64,000 nt of DNA. It comes from Pseudomonas mandelii (GTDB lineage Bacteria; Pseudomonadota; Gammaproteobacteria; Pseudomonadales; Pseudomonadaceae). The notes under the pieces are model-generated. The model had not been told where the DNA came from. It worked only from the letters and a program-made list of their open reading frames with translations, and searched no databases. Below, one piece after another: positions 19,036 to 28,021 of this stretch. How positions within the stretch are numbered: the stretch's first letter is position 1; each line of letters starts with the position of its first letter. Both the position numbers and the translations under genes were made by a program. Location: the NCBI RefSeq assembly GCF_900106065.1, contig NZ_LT629796.1, positions 5,432,501 to 5,496,500 on the forward strand, read 5' to 3'.

Positions 19036-20031
19036 ATGTCTATTAAAACGCTGATTGCAAAGTTGGGTCTGGTCGCTTCGCTGGTGGCCGCAAGCGCTGG
19101 CGCCTATGCGCAGGACATCAAGGTTGCCCTGGGCACCGACGGCTTCGTGCACATGCCACTGTTCGTGGCGGTGGATGGCGGCTATTTCAAGAAACAGGGG
19201 ATGAATGTCGAACTGATCAAGTTCAAGGGCGGCGGCGCCGCGACCTCGGGCCTGGCCAGTCGAACCGTCGAGTTCTGTTCGTGCGCGATCCAGAACTCGA
19301 TCAATGCGAAATTGAAGGGCGCCGACCTGACCTTGCTGGGGCGACTGGTCGGGCAGTATGCGAGCAATGTGGTCATCAGCCAGAAGAAAGCCGACCAGCT
19401 CGGTCTGACCGCGCAAACCCCTATGGAAGAGCGCTTGAAGGCGATGAAGGGCTTGAAGATTGCCGTCAGCGGTTCGGGTGGCAGTGCCGACTTCCTGGTG
19501 CGCTTCCTCGGTGAAAAAGGTGGTCTTTCGGCAGAGAAAGACTTCACCTTGCTCTACCTCAACAGCGCCAGTGCCATTCTGACCGCGTTCTCCCAAGGAC
19601 GTATCGATGGCTTTGCCTTGTCCTCGCCAACTTCGGACAGCGCGATTATCGAGCACAAAGGTTTCACACTGTTGGACATGGCCGACGGGCAGGTCAAGGA
19701 ACTCGATGGCTATCCTTCGATCGCCTTGAGCGCACGCAAACAGTGGGCTGATGAAAACCCGCAAACCGTGAAGCAATTCCTCGACGGCCTGGCACAAGCG
19801 ACAAAACTGATCAACGAAAACCCTGAGCAAGCGATGAAGCTGGTGCGCGCCCGTTTTGAAGGTACGCCGGATAACGTCTATGCGGCGGCTTGGAAATCCA
19901 ACAAGCACTCGTTCCCGCAAACGCCCTACTTGAGCGAAGAAGATGTGGCTCGGGCCATCGTGTTTCTCGGCAAGATCCAGGGCCAATCGATTCCCGGCAA
20001 GGCCAGCGACTACATGACCTCCATGCGCTGA
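19036..20031 (+). CDS. ABC transporter substrate-binding protein, SsuA/TauA/NMT1-like
   Basis: A 331-residue periplasmic protein with a clear signal peptide (positive MSIKTLIAK, hydrophobic core, cleavage likely after AGAYA). The mature part resembles the NMT1/SsuA solute-binding fold: an early HMPLFVAVDGGYFKKQGM segment and a central SGSGGSADFLVRFLG. Relatives bind sulfonates, nitrate, aromatic acids or pyrimidine precursors, so family alone does not give the ligand. It completes the ABC importer and precedes the porin gene. Confidence 0.92.
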   Translation: MSIKTLIAKLGLVASLVAASAGAYAQDIKVALGTDGFVHMPLFVAVDGGYFKKQGMNVELIKFKGGGAATSGLASRTVEFCSCAIQNSINAKLKGADLTLLGRLVGQYASNVVISQKKADQLGLTAQTPMEERLKAMKGLKIAVSGSGGSADFLVRFLGEKGGLSAEKDFTLLYLNSASAILTAFSQGRIDGFALSSPTSDSAIIEHKGFTLLDMADGQVKELDGYPSIALSARKQWADENPQTVKQFLDGLAQATKLINENPEQAMKLVRARFEGTPDNVYAAAWKSNKHSFPQTPYLSEEDVARAIVFLGKIQGQSIPGKASDYMTSMR

Positions 20032-20115
20032 TCCCCCCCTCTCAACACTGAAGCAGGTACCGGTCCACCGATCTCGACTGAGTTCGGTGTGGCCGAGTAC
20101 GGCCTGGAATTGCTC

Positions 20116-21363
20116 ATGAATAATAAGAAAACAGCTGCATCCTGGGGCGTCATCGTCGCCGTCGGGCCATGGCTTGCCAACGCTCAGGCCACGGATTTCC
20201 TGGCGGATGCCAAAGTCGACCTGGAGATGCGCAACTTCTACATGAACCGCGATTTTCGCGACGGCAGCGGCCAATCAAAACGCGATGAATGGGCCCAGGG
20301 TTTCATTCTTCGTGCACAGTCGGGCTACACCCCCGGAGTTGTCGGCTTCGGCCTGGACGCTATCGCCATGGTCGGCCTGAAACTCGACTCCAGCCCGGAC
20401 CGCACCGGTACCGGCTTGCTGCCGGTTCACGATGACGGCAGGGCGCCCGATGAATATTCCAAGGCCGGCTTGACGGCAAAAATGCGCGTGTCCAAAACCG
20501 AGTTGAAGGTGGGTACCTTGATGCCCAAGCTGCCTACCTTGCAATCGAACTTCGGGCGTTTGCTCCCGCAGACCTTCCGCGGCGGCATGCTCGAATCCCG
20601 CGAGTGGGGCGGCCTGGAACTGATTGGCGGGCACCTTGATCAAGTCACTGACCGCGATGTCACTGGTGCGCAAGGGCTGGCCATCAATAACAAGAATCGA
20701 CGATTCAGGGGCCCGCTCGATGGCGGCAACTTTGAGCTGGCGGGCGCCGCCTATCGTTGGAAGACCGTGCAGCTGACCTACCAGGTCGGTCGCCTGGAAG
20801 ATGTCTACCAGCAGCATTTCCTGGGGCTCACCAGCGCCCACGAGGTCGGCGGGGGCAAGTTCAAGTCGGACTTGCGGCTGTTCATCAGCGACGATCAGGG
20901 ACAGGCACGCGCCGGGCAGGTGGACAACCGCGCGTTCAGCGCAATGACCACCTACGAATGGCGTGGCAACGCGTTCAGCCTGGGTTATCAGGCCATGAGT
21001 GGAGATTCGGCCTTTCCCTACGTCGAGGGCACCGACCCGTATCTGGTCAACTTCGTGCAGGTGGGCGACTTCGCCGAGAAGGGCGAGCGTTCCTGGCAAC
21101 TCCGTTATGCCCGTGACCTCGCGACATGGGGCCTGCCGGGGCTGACCTTCATGACTCGCTATATCAAGGGCACGGATGCAGAAGTGCTGGCCACCGATTC
21201 AGGCCGCGAGCGCGAGCTGGATATCGAATTGCAGTATCGGGTGCAGAGCGGACCGCTCAAGGCCCTGGACATACGCTTGCGCAACGCCGCTTACCGCTCG
21301 GACTTCTCCCGCAATGCCAACGACACGCGGGTGATCCTCAGCTATCCCATTTCCTTCCTGTGA
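20116..21363 (+). CDS. OprD family outer-membrane porin
   Basis: About 415 residues with an N-terminal signal peptide (MNNKKTAASWG start, cleavage probably near NAQA). The mature chain has alternating aromatic beta strands and ends in VILSYPISFL, a terminal phenylalanine-type strand. FLADAKVDLEMRNFYMNRDF is typical of OprD/Occ channels for carboxylates and amino acids. I chose the ATG at 20116; an upstream in-frame ATG adds nine residues that do not suit a signal peptide. Together with the ABC importer it gives an uptake route across both membranes. Confidence 0.9.
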   Translation: MNNKKTAASWGVIVAVGPWLANAQATDFLADAKVDLEMRNFYMNRDFRDGSGQSKRDEWAQGFILRAQSGYTPGVVGFGLDAIAMVGLKLDSSPDRTGTGLLPVHDDGRAPDEYSKAGLTAKMRVSKTELKVGTLMPKLPTLQSNFGRLLPQTFRGGMLESREWGGLELIGGHLDQVTDRDVTGAQGLAINNKNRRFRGPLDGGNFELAGAAYRWKTVQLTYQVGRLEDVYQQHFLGLTSAHEVGGGKFKSDLRLFISDDQGQARAGQVDNRAFSAMTTYEWRGNAFSLGYQAMSGDSAFPYVEGTDPYLVNFVQVGDFAEKGERSWQLRYARDLATWGLPGLTFMTRYIKGTDAEVLATDSGRERELDIELQYRVQSGPLKALDIRLRNAAYRSDFSRNANDTRVILSYPISFL

Positions 21364-21377
21364 CTCGGGTAACCCTC

Positions 21378-23447
21378 ATGGATTCCTTGGTAAGTCTGAA
21401 AACAGATGACGGCATCGGTGTCATCACCATCAACAACCCGCCCGTGAATGCCTTGTCCCAGGGCGTGCGGCAACAACTGTCAGCCTGTCTGGCGCAGGCG
21501 CAGGCCGACCCCGCTGCGCAGGCCATTGTCATCACCTGCCAGGGCAAGACGTTTGTGGCCGGCGCCGACCTCAAGGAGTTCGACCAGCCGTTGATGGAAC
21601 CGCACCTGCCGGACGTTCTGAACGCTATCGAAAACAGCCAGAAACCGGTGATCGCCGCTCTGCATGGCTCGGTGCTCGGTGGTGGCCTGGAGCTGGCGCT
21701 GGCGTGTCATTTGCGCATCGCCGATGAACACACCGTGCTGGGCCTTCCTGAGGTCAGTCTGGGCCTGATACCTGGCGCGGGCGGCACGCAGCGCCTGGTT
21801 CGCCTGTGCGGCGCGCTGGTTGCCGTTGACGTGGTAATTGCCGGGCAGCGGCTGACGGCGGCGCAGGCGCAGGCCGTCGGGCTGGTGGACCACTGCGTGA
21901 CCACCGACCTGCAAAGTGCGGCGATCGAGCACGCCATGCGCTTCCTCCTCACCGAGCCATTCTGGCGGCGCACGCGGGATCGATTGATACCTGCCCACGA
22001 CGCTACTGAATTCAATGCGAAGGTGGCAGGGGTGATGAAAAGACTGGCTGGGCAACAAGCCCCCCAGGCCGCCCTTGAAGCGATCAACGCAGCCCTGACC
22101 GAATCGTTTGACGACGGCATGGCGTTGGAGCGTTCGCTGTTTATCGGACGGCGGCAATCCGCCCAGGCCAAGGCTTTGCGGCATCTGTTTTTCGCCGAGC
22201 GGGCCCTGGCCGGCCGTACACGCAAGCTCGCCGTCAATGGCCAGGCGCACGCGATTCAGAAGGTCGCGGTGATCGGTTCGGGCACCATGGGCGCCGGGAT
22301 TGCCATCTGCGTGGCTAACGCAGGTTTCGCCGTGAGACTGATCGATGTACAGGAGGCCGCGCTGCAACGCGGCGTAAAGAACATCGACGATTATTACCGG
22401 GACGCGTTGCTTAAGGGGCGCATGGATGAACACGCTTGTCAGGAACGCCGGGCGTTGATCCTGCCATCGACTTCAATGGACGCTGTGGCGGACGCCGATC
22501 TGGTTATCGAAGCGGTGTTCGAAGACATTGAGGTCAAGCGCGCGGTGTTTCGCCAGCTGGATACCCTGTGCAAGCCGGAGGCGATTCTGGCGACCAACAC
22601 CTCGTACCTGGACGTCGAGGCCATCGCCGATTGCACACGTCGCCCGCAACAGGTGTTGGGCATGCACTTCTTCAGTCCCGCGCCGGTGATGAAGCTCCTG
22701 GAAGTGGTGCGCACCACCCAGACCGACAGGTCGGTCCTGGCTGCGGTGCTGACCTTGGCGCAGCGTCTGGGCAAGGTGGCGGTCACCGTGGGGGTGTGCG
22801 ACGGCTTCGTGGGTAATCGGCTGTTGGCCGCGAGGGAGCGCGAAGCCATGTTCCTGCTGGAAGAGGGCGCATCAATCGAGGCTGTCGACCGGGTGATGCG
22901 TGGGTTTGGCTTCCCCATTGGCCCCTTTGAACTGCGTGATATGGCCGGTGTGGATGTCGCCTGGCGCAACCGCCAGGGGCGTCTGTTGGAGCTGAGCGAG
23001 CGTGAGCAACGCTGCGATTGGGTCGATAAATTGTATGCGGCAGGACGGCATGGGCAAAAAACCGGGCTTGGGTTTTATTGCTATGCGCCGGGCAGCCGCC
23101 AGGCTGTGCCGGATTCATGGCTGGCGCAATTGTTGGAGCAGCATCGCCAGCAATGGAATATTGCGCCCCGTAGCATCTCTGATCAGGAAATCGAAGAACG
23201 CTGCCTGTTTGCGATGATCAACGAGGCTGCCTGGTTGCTCGACAACGATATTGTGGAGCACCCTGCTGATATCGATCTGGTATGGGTTCATGGCTACGGC
23301 TTCCCGCGTTACAAGGGCGGGTTGACCTACTATGCCGACCAGACAGGGCTCGGTTATGTGGCGAAGGCGCTTAAGCGCTACAACCCCGAGTCGGGCAGGG
23401 CGCTCTCGGCGTTCATGACTCAACGCAAGACCTTCCACGCTTATTGA
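21378..23447 (+). CDS. FadB-like bifunctional enoyl-CoA hydratase / 3-hydroxyacyl-CoA dehydrogenase
   Basis: A 689-residue fusion. The N-terminal crotonase domain (about 1-200) keeps both catalytic glutamates (GGLELALAC and LGLPEVSLG). The dehydrogenase part has the NAD motif VIGSGTMGAGIA near residue 295 and the catalytic histidine in GMHFFSPAPVMKLLEVV. It starts 14 bases after the porin stop, so it belongs to the same unit. Unlike genomic fadBA pairs there is no thiolase gene next to it, and I see no acyl-CoA dehydrogenase in the cluster. It could hydrate and oxidise an unsaturated acyl-CoA made by the ligase upstream (inference). Confidence 0.93.
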   Translation: MDSLVSLKTDDGIGVITINNPPVNALSQGVRQQLSACLAQAQADPAAQAIVITCQGKTFVAGADLKEFDQPLMEPHLPDVLNAIENSQKPVIAALHGSVLGGGLELALACHLRIADEHTVLGLPEVSLGLIPGAGGTQRLVRLCGALVAVDVVIAGQRLTAAQAQAVGLVDHCVTTDLQSAAIEHAMRFLLTEPFWRRTRDRLIPAHDATEFNAKVAGVMKRLAGQQAPQAALEAINAALTESFDDGMALERSLFIGRRQSAQAKALRHLFFAERALAGRTRKLAVNGQAHAIQKVAVIGSGTMGAGIAICVANAGFAVRLIDVQEAALQRGVKNIDDYYRDALLKGRMDEHACQERRALILPSTSMDAVADADLVIEAVFEDIEVKRAVFRQLDTLCKPEAILATNTSYLDVEAIADCTRRPQQVLGMHFFSPAPVMKLLEVVRTTQTDRSVLAAVLTLAQRLGKVAVTVGVCDGFVGNRLLAAREREAMFLLEEGASIEAVDRVMRGFGFPIGPFELRDMAGVDVAWRNRQGRLLELSEREQRCDWVDKLYAAGRHGQKTGLGFYCYAPGSRQAVPDSWLAQLLEQHRQQWNIAPRSISDQEIEERCLFAMINEAAWLLDNDIVEHPADIDLVWVHGYGFPRYKGGLTYYADQTGLGYVAKALKRYNPESGRALSAFMTQRKTFHAY

Positions 23448-23454
23448 CGAGAAA

Positions 23455-23484
23455 GCCCCGGCCGCTGACCGAGCCCGCCGGGGC
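23455..23484 (+). terminator. Possible terminator after the FadB-like gene
   Basis: GCCCCGG and CCGGGGC form a GC-rich 7-base-pair stem eight bases past the stop codon. No T tract follows, so termination strength is uncertain. Confidence 0.45.
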
Positions 23485-23722
23485 CATGTTGAGTCAGGCG
23501 TCCTTGATCGCGTCGAGGGCCGCATCAGTGTCGGCGCACCTCTCGGCAAACCCAAGCCACAAACGGCAATTGTCCGAATGACGTGATGAGTTGTTCGGTA
23601 ACTATTTTTTCGTGCGTGAATGGGAATTAGTGTTAATTGCGAATGGTTTTATATAGCATGCTCGCTTGGTTTTTGGCGGTTGCACCCTCTGTATTGGCCT
23701 ATTCGTTAAGGTTTTCCTCTCC

Positions 23723-25849
23723 ATGCGTCGAACCCTGTTTTCCATTTGTGTACTGCAAGCGTTGTCGTCTTCCTCGTGGGCTGAACAAACGGATGTAGCT
23801 CCCTCAACGCTTGAGCTGGACGCAACCGATGTTATCGGTACCGCGAATTACGAAAGGGCGGACGGCCCGGTGCAGGGTTATCGGGCGACGCGCTCGGCCA
23901 GCGCCACGCGTACCGACACGTCGATCCATGAAACCCCGCAATCGATCAGTGTGGTCTCGAAGGATGCAGTCGAGGATCTGGGCGCCACCCGTTTGCAGGA
24001 AGCGCTGGACTACGCCGGGGGCGTGGGGCGGGCGAACAATTTTGGTGGGCAGGGCCTGACCACGTTTACCGTTCGAGGCTTCACCACTGGCGAGTTTTAT
24101 CGCAACGGTTTTCCGATCAACCGCGGCTACCCGAACATGCCGGATGCCAACACGATTGAGCGACTCGAAGTGCTGCGCGGCCCGGCCACCATGCTCTACG
24201 GTCGGGGTGATCCTGGCGGCACCTTCAACGTGGTTTCCAAACAGCCGTTGCCCGAGCGCACCGTCACCCTGGGCAGTCAACTCAACGATCAGGGCATGAA
24301 ACGCGGCACGCTGGACGCTTCCGGCCCGCTCGACGAAGAAGGGCGCCTGGCCTATCGACTGAACGTAGTGGGCGAGGGCGGCGACACCTTCCGCGATCAC
24401 GTCGAAACCGAACGCTACGGTATCACTCCGGTGCTGACGTGGCAGGCAACCGATGCGACCAAGCTCATTTTCGAAGGCGACTTCATGCGCAACAACGCGC
24501 CTCTGGATCGAGGCGTTACGCGTTACGCCAAACAGATTGGCACCGCCTCCCGCGACAGCTTTTTCGGCGAAAAAGACGTTGGCAAATTGCATAACGACAA
24601 CAATATGGCGCAACTGCGTTTCGAACACATGCTCAACGACGACTGGACGCTGGGCGGCGGTTTCCAGTGGCTCGACGGATCGCTCAAGGGCAACGCGGTC
24701 GAGGCCAACGGTATTGCCGATGACGGCCGCACCTTGGGGCGCAACTTCAACTATCGCAAGCTGGAGTGGACCGATAAGGATACCCAACTCAATCTGACCG
24801 GCCATTTCGATACCGCTGGTTTGCAGCACACGTTGCTCACCGGTATCGAGTACGAAGATTACGATTACAAGTCGATCATTCAACGCTCCAGCGGTGCGGT
24901 CGGCGCGTACCCGATCGACATCTTCGATCCGGTGTACGGCCAGCCGCGTCCGGCACTCACCCGCACGCCGACTCACGACAAGGAAAACCTCAAGACGTAT
25001 GCAGCGTTCGTGCAGGATCAGGTGGCATTGACCGACAAATTGAAGGTGCTGGCCGGGGCGCGTTTCGAACGCTTCGAACATGACTACGAAACCTTCGTGC
25101 CGGGCGGCAAGAGTTGGCAGGCCAGTGACAACGCGGTGACCCCGCGCATCGGCGTGACCTACGACCTGACCGAGACATTGGCGGTCTATGCCGACACTGC
25201 GCGCTCCTTTAAACCCAACACCGGCGCAAGCCGCGAGGGCGGCGGGTTTGCGCCGGAGAAGGGCAAGTCTTACGAAATGGGTATCAAGTGGGAAGCGCTG
25301 GATCAGCAGTTGAGTGTTGACGCGGCAGTCTACCAGATCGAAAAACGTAACGTGTTGACCACCGACCCTGTTGATTCGACCTTCAGCGTTGCGGCCGGTG
25401 AGGTGCGCAGCCGTGGCTTCGACGTCAATGTTGCCGGCAACCTAACGCCCGAATGGCGCGTGATTGGCGGCTACGCCTATGTCGATGCCGAAGTGACCAA
25501 AGACAACGTGCTGCGCTCTGGCACGCGCCTGCTGAACATCCCGAAAAACAGCTTCAGCCTGTTGAATATGTATGAGTTCCAGGATGGCACCCTCAAGGGG
25601 TTGGGCTTGGGTACCGGGCTCAAGTACGTCGACGAGCGCGCCGGGCAAACCGCCAACACCGCGTTTTCGATGGGCAGCTACACCGTTGTCGATTTGCTCA
25701 GCTTCTACAAGATCAATGACAAGGTGCGGCTCAATCTTGACGTGAAAAACCTGTTTGATCGTGACTATGAAGAAGGCGCATTCGGTAACGTCTATGCCTA
25801 TCCGGGCGCGCCGCGAACAGTACAAGTTGGCATTTCCTACACCTTGTAG
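23723..25849 (+). CDS. TonB-dependent siderophore receptor
   Basis: A 708-residue outer-membrane receptor. A signal peptide (MRRTLFSICVLQALSSSSWA) is followed by a plug domain (IHETPQSISVVSKDAVEDLG, then VRGF and ERLEVLRGPATMLYGRGDPGG) and a beta barrel ending in GISYTL. It looks like the FhuA/FoxA/FiuA class for hydroxamate-type siderophores. It has no N-terminal signalling extension, and no sigma or anti-sigma gene is nearby. ATG 23723 was chosen over a 19-residue longer start because the signal peptide begins there. Only a poor half-match to a Fur box is visible upstream. The ligand is not known. Confidence 0.92.
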   Translation: MRRTLFSICVLQALSSSSWAEQTDVAPSTLELDATDVIGTANYERADGPVQGYRATRSASATRTDTSIHETPQSISVVSKDAVEDLGATRLQEALDYAGGVGRANNFGGQGLTTFTVRGFTTGEFYRNGFPINRGYPNMPDANTIERLEVLRGPATMLYGRGDPGGTFNVVSKQPLPERTVTLGSQLNDQGMKRGTLDASGPLDEEGRLAYRLNVVGEGGDTFRDHVETERYGITPVLTWQATDATKLIFEGDFMRNNAPLDRGVTRYAKQIGTASRDSFFGEKDVGKLHNDNNMAQLRFEHMLNDDWTLGGGFQWLDGSLKGNAVEANGIADDGRTLGRNFNYRKLEWTDKDTQLNLTGHFDTAGLQHTLLTGIEYEDYDYKSIIQRSSGAVGAYPIDIFDPVYGQPRPALTRTPTHDKENLKTYAAFVQDQVALTDKLKVLAGARFERFEHDYETFVPGGKSWQASDNAVTPRIGVTYDLTETLAVYADTARSFKPNTGASREGGGFAPEKGKSYEMGIKWEALDQQLSVDAAVYQIEKRNVLTTDPVDSTFSVAAGEVRSRGFDVNVAGNLTPEWRVIGGYAYVDAEVTKDNVLRSGTRLLNIPKNSFSLLNMYEFQDGTLKGLGLGTGLKYVDERAGQTANTAFSMGSYTVVDLLSFYKINDKVRLNLDVKNLFDRDYEEGAFGNVYAYPGAPRTVQVGISYTL

Positions 25850-25857
25850 CGTGCAGT

Positions 25858-25914
25858 GCTGGTGCACGCCGAGTCTTCCGCGGTAACGCGGGAGGTGAGG
25901 CGATGTGCACCAGC
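25858..25914. terminator. Long imperfect hairpin after the TonB receptor gene
   Basis: GCTGGTGCAC and GTGCACCAGC enclose a second, partly paired inner arm (TTCCGCG / CGCGGGAG). It starts eight bases after the receptor stop. It lacks a T run, so it may be a 3' mRNA structure rather than a classic terminator. The rest of the gap to 26081 shows no gene. Confidence 0.4.
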
Positions 25915-26081
25915 GGTAGATTTCGTTCCGCCCGCATAGACGACAACTGCAGGTTAAGGCGTTTTAGGCCGTGCGCAAATTTGGAGCTGGATTCAATGGT
26001 GCTTGGGCAAGGTTGCGGAAACTGACGAAAAGATGCGGATATGGTCCAGAGAGGAAGGAGCAAAATTCCCAAACCCCAGAA

Positions 26082-26115
26082 ACGACAAAGCCCTGATAAA
26101 TCAGGGCTTTGTCGT
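26082..26115 (-). terminator. Strong hairpin downstream of tRNA-Ser
   Basis: ACGACAAAGCCCTGA-TAAA-TCAGGGCTTTGTCGT, a perfect 15-base-pair stem beginning seven bases after the tRNA 3' end on the minus strand. The sequence after it on that strand is only moderately T-rich. Confidence 0.8.
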
Positions 26116-26122
26116 ATAAATA

Positions 26123-26210
26123 TGGCGGAGGCGATGGGATTCGAACTCATGGACCTGTTACAGTCGACGGTTTTCAAGACCGTTGCCTTAAACCACTCGG
26201 CCACACCTCC
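26123..26210 (-). tRNA. serT: tRNA-Ser (anticodon TGA)
   Basis: An 88-base class II tRNA with encoded CCA. The 7-base-pair acceptor stem pairs GGAGGTG with CGCCTCC. The anticodon stem-loop CGGTCTTGAAAACCG gives anticodon TGA. The T loop is GTTCGAATCCC, and there is a long variable arm as expected for serine tRNA. The discriminator base is G. It is transcribed away from the yccA gene. Confidence 0.97.
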
Positions 26211-26333
26211 GTTTGCGTTGCGGGCGCCATAATACCTGAATGAAACACACTGTCAAACTCTCTGCATGGCTTGTTACAGAGCGTCTGTTATGATCTTTGC
26301 GACTGAACGTTTCAAACCAACAGGAGTGTCGCC

Positions 26334-27005
26334 ATGCGCGAACAGGATTACGCAGTTAATAACAGCGTGCAGGTTGAGCAGCTAGAGGTTAGCCGCGTCC
26401 TGCGCAACACATACGGCTTGCTCGCTCTCACCCTCGCATTCAGCGGCGTGATGGCGTTCGTTGCTCAGCAGATGCGTGTCGGCTACCCGAATATTTTCGT
26501 GGTGCTGATCGGCTTTTACGGGCTTTTCTTCCTCACCAACAAACTCCGTGACTCGGCCTGGGGCCTGGTGTCGGCATTTGCCCTGACCGGTTTCATGGGT
26601 TTTCTGCTTGGCCCGATCCTCAACCGCTACCTGGGCATGCAGGGCGGCGCTGAAGTTGTCAGTTCGGCATTCGCGATGACCGCGCTGGTGTTCGGTGGTC
26701 TGTCGGCTTACGTGCTGATCACCCGCAAGGACATGAGTTTCCTTGGTGGTTTCATCACCGCAGGCTTCTTTGTACTGCTGGGTGCGACGCTGGCGAGCTT
26801 CTTCTTCCAGATCAGCGGTCTGCAACTGGCGATCAGCGCAGGTTTCGTGCTGTTCTCCTCGGTCTGCATTCTGTTCCAGACCAGCGCCATCATTCACGGC
26901 GGCGAGCGTAACTACATCATGGCGACCATCAGCCTGTATGTATCGATCTACAACCTGTTCGTCAGCTTGTTGCAGCTGTTCGGCATCATGAGCCGCGATG
27001 ATTAA
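26334..27005 (+). CDS. yccA: Bax inhibitor-1/YccA family membrane protein
   Basis: A 223-residue inner-membrane protein with about seven hydrophobic segments and the family pattern GFITAGFFVLLGATL and FQTSAIIHGGERNYIMATISLYVSIYNLF. In E. coli YccA is a substrate and modulator of the FtsH/HflKC protease. The soluble N-terminus MREQDYAVNNSVQVEQLEVSRVL resembles the tail through which FtsH engages YccA. AACAGGAGTGTCGCC precedes the ATG. A strong terminator follows directly, so it is a single-gene unit. Confidence 0.93.
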   Translation: MREQDYAVNNSVQVEQLEVSRVLRNTYGLLALTLAFSGVMAFVAQQMRVGYPNIFVVLIGFYGLFFLTNKLRDSAWGLVSAFALTGFMGFLLGPILNRYLGMQGGAEVVSSAFAMTALVFGGLSAYVLITRKDMSFLGGFITAGFFVLLGATLASFFFQISGLQLAISAGFVLFSSVCILFQTSAIIHGGERNYIMATISLYVSIYNLFVSLLQLFGIMSRDD

Positions 27006-27020
27006 TCGCAGGCTCTAAGT

Positions 27021-27046
27021 AAAAAACCCGCTCAGGCGGGTTTTTT
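27021..27046. terminator. Bidirectional terminator between yccA and the YceK-like gene
   Basis: AAAAAACCCGC-TCAG-GCGGGTTTTTT, an 11-base-pair stem between convergent genes, usable by both. Confidence 0.93.
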
Positions 27047-27064
27047 ATCGCCCGGAATTCGGGC

Positions 27065-27394
27065 TCATTCCGTGATGATAATGCTGCCATCGGCCTGCTG
27101 GCGGTAGATGGTATAGGGCAGGAGCAACGTATCGAGGGCGCCGGAAATGACTGCGTCGATAAGGACAATGGCCGGAGCACTGTCATGCACCTGTGCATCC
27201 CGTCCTTTTTGCAGGGGAGCATAGAGCATGCAGAAATCGTAAGTCACGCCGCTGTAGATACGGGGAACGGCACCGCAGTAACTTTTGTACTCCTTGAGAC
27301 TCTTCGAAGCCACTTCATCCCCGCGCACAACTGTTTGAACCGTGCCGCAGCCGGCGAGCAACAACGTCGCGAGTAAAACCACCTGAATTTTCAT
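27065..27394 (-). CDS. YceK/YidQ family lipoprotein
   Basis: A 109-residue predicted lipoprotein. The signal peptide MKIQVVLLATLLLAGC ends in a good lipobox (LLAGC). The mature part has the YSGVTYDFCMLYAPL and LLPYTIYRQQ segments of the YceK/YidQ (DUF1375) family. ATG 27394 has AAGGA eight bases upstream and gives a proper signal peptide; a longer in-frame start does not. Function is not established for the family. Confidence 0.85.
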   Translation of the reverse strand: MKIQVVLLATLLLAGCGTVQTVVRGDEVASKSLKEYKSYCGAVPRIYSGVTYDFCMLYAPLQKGRDAQVHDSAPAIVLIDAVISGALDTLLLPYTIYRQQADGSIIITE

Positions 27395-27451
27395 ACCGCC
27401 AATCCTTAGCCGGAAAGCGGTCAATTTACGCGTTTCCAATCAAAACCGCAC

Positions 27452-27889
27452 TCACGCCATCGGTGGCAAGCGGCGTTTGACCGGGGTCTTCTTGACGATG
27501 GCGGTGTTGGTCTCCGCGTGGGTGTTGAGGCGATCGAGCAGGGTGTCCAGTTGCTCCATCGAGCGCACATGCAGGCGCGCGATGAAGCAGTCATCGCCGG
27601 TGACTTTGTCGCACTCGGTGAATTCCGGGATGGCCTGAATCTGCCGTTCGACTTCCTGCAACTGGCCCGGCAACGGGCGGATCCGCACGATGGCCTGGAG
27701 TTGATAGCCAAAGCACTTGGGGTCGATTTCGACGGTGTAACCTTTAAGCACACCACGCTCTTCGAGTCGCCGCAAACGCTCGGCAACGCTGGGCGAGGAC
27801 AGGCCGCTGATCTGCGCCAGCGCCTTGAGCGAGCGGCGTGAGTCGTCCATTAATGCGGTGATGAGCACTTGGTCGATGTCGTCGGTCAT
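27452..27889 (-). CDS. Lrp/AsnC family transcriptional regulator
   Basis: A 145-residue regulator. The N-terminal helix-turn-helix is about residues 5-60 (LAQISGLSSPSVAERLRRLEE). The C-terminal RAM/AsnC effector domain contains VTGDDCFIARLHVRSMEQLD. It is divergent from the EamA exporter with a gap of about 130 bases, so control of that exporter, probably in response to an amino acid, is likely by analogy with other Lrp-exporter pairs. The start at 27889 avoids a 41-codon extension without similarity. Confidence 0.9.
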   Translation of the reverse strand: MTDDIDQVLITALMDDSRRSLKALAQISGLSSPSVAERLRRLEERGVLKGYTVEIDPKCFGYQLQAIVRIRPLPGQLQEVERQIQAIPEFTECDKVTGDDCFIARLHVRSMEQLDTLLDRLNTHAETNTAIVKKTPVKRRLPPMA

Positions 27890-28021
27890 GGCAAGTCCCC
27901 TGTTAGGCCTTTGGCTGAATACGCCTTGATAAAAAAGGCAAAAACCGAGTTTAGCCTGCTTTTTGCGCTGGAGATGCCCTTGGACGGATTGGCATAATTT
28001 GGCCTCAATCACAGGAGTCTG

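Noticed and set aside
18328..20274. A 648-codon antisense frame across the ABC permease and binding-protein genes
   Set aside because: It crosses two clearly coding genes and has no family features; typical GC-skew shadow.
23631..23645. Possible Fur box (TGTTAATTGCGAATG) upstream of the TonB receptor
   Set aside because: Only the first half fits the consensus; the second half does not.
23804..25081. A 425-codon antisense frame in the TonB receptor gene
   Set aside because: Receptor motifs on the plus strand are clear; the antisense product has none.
25731..26204. Frame starting with MAEWFKATVLKTVDC
   Set aside because: Its start is a translation of the tRNA-Ser gene, a common artefact.
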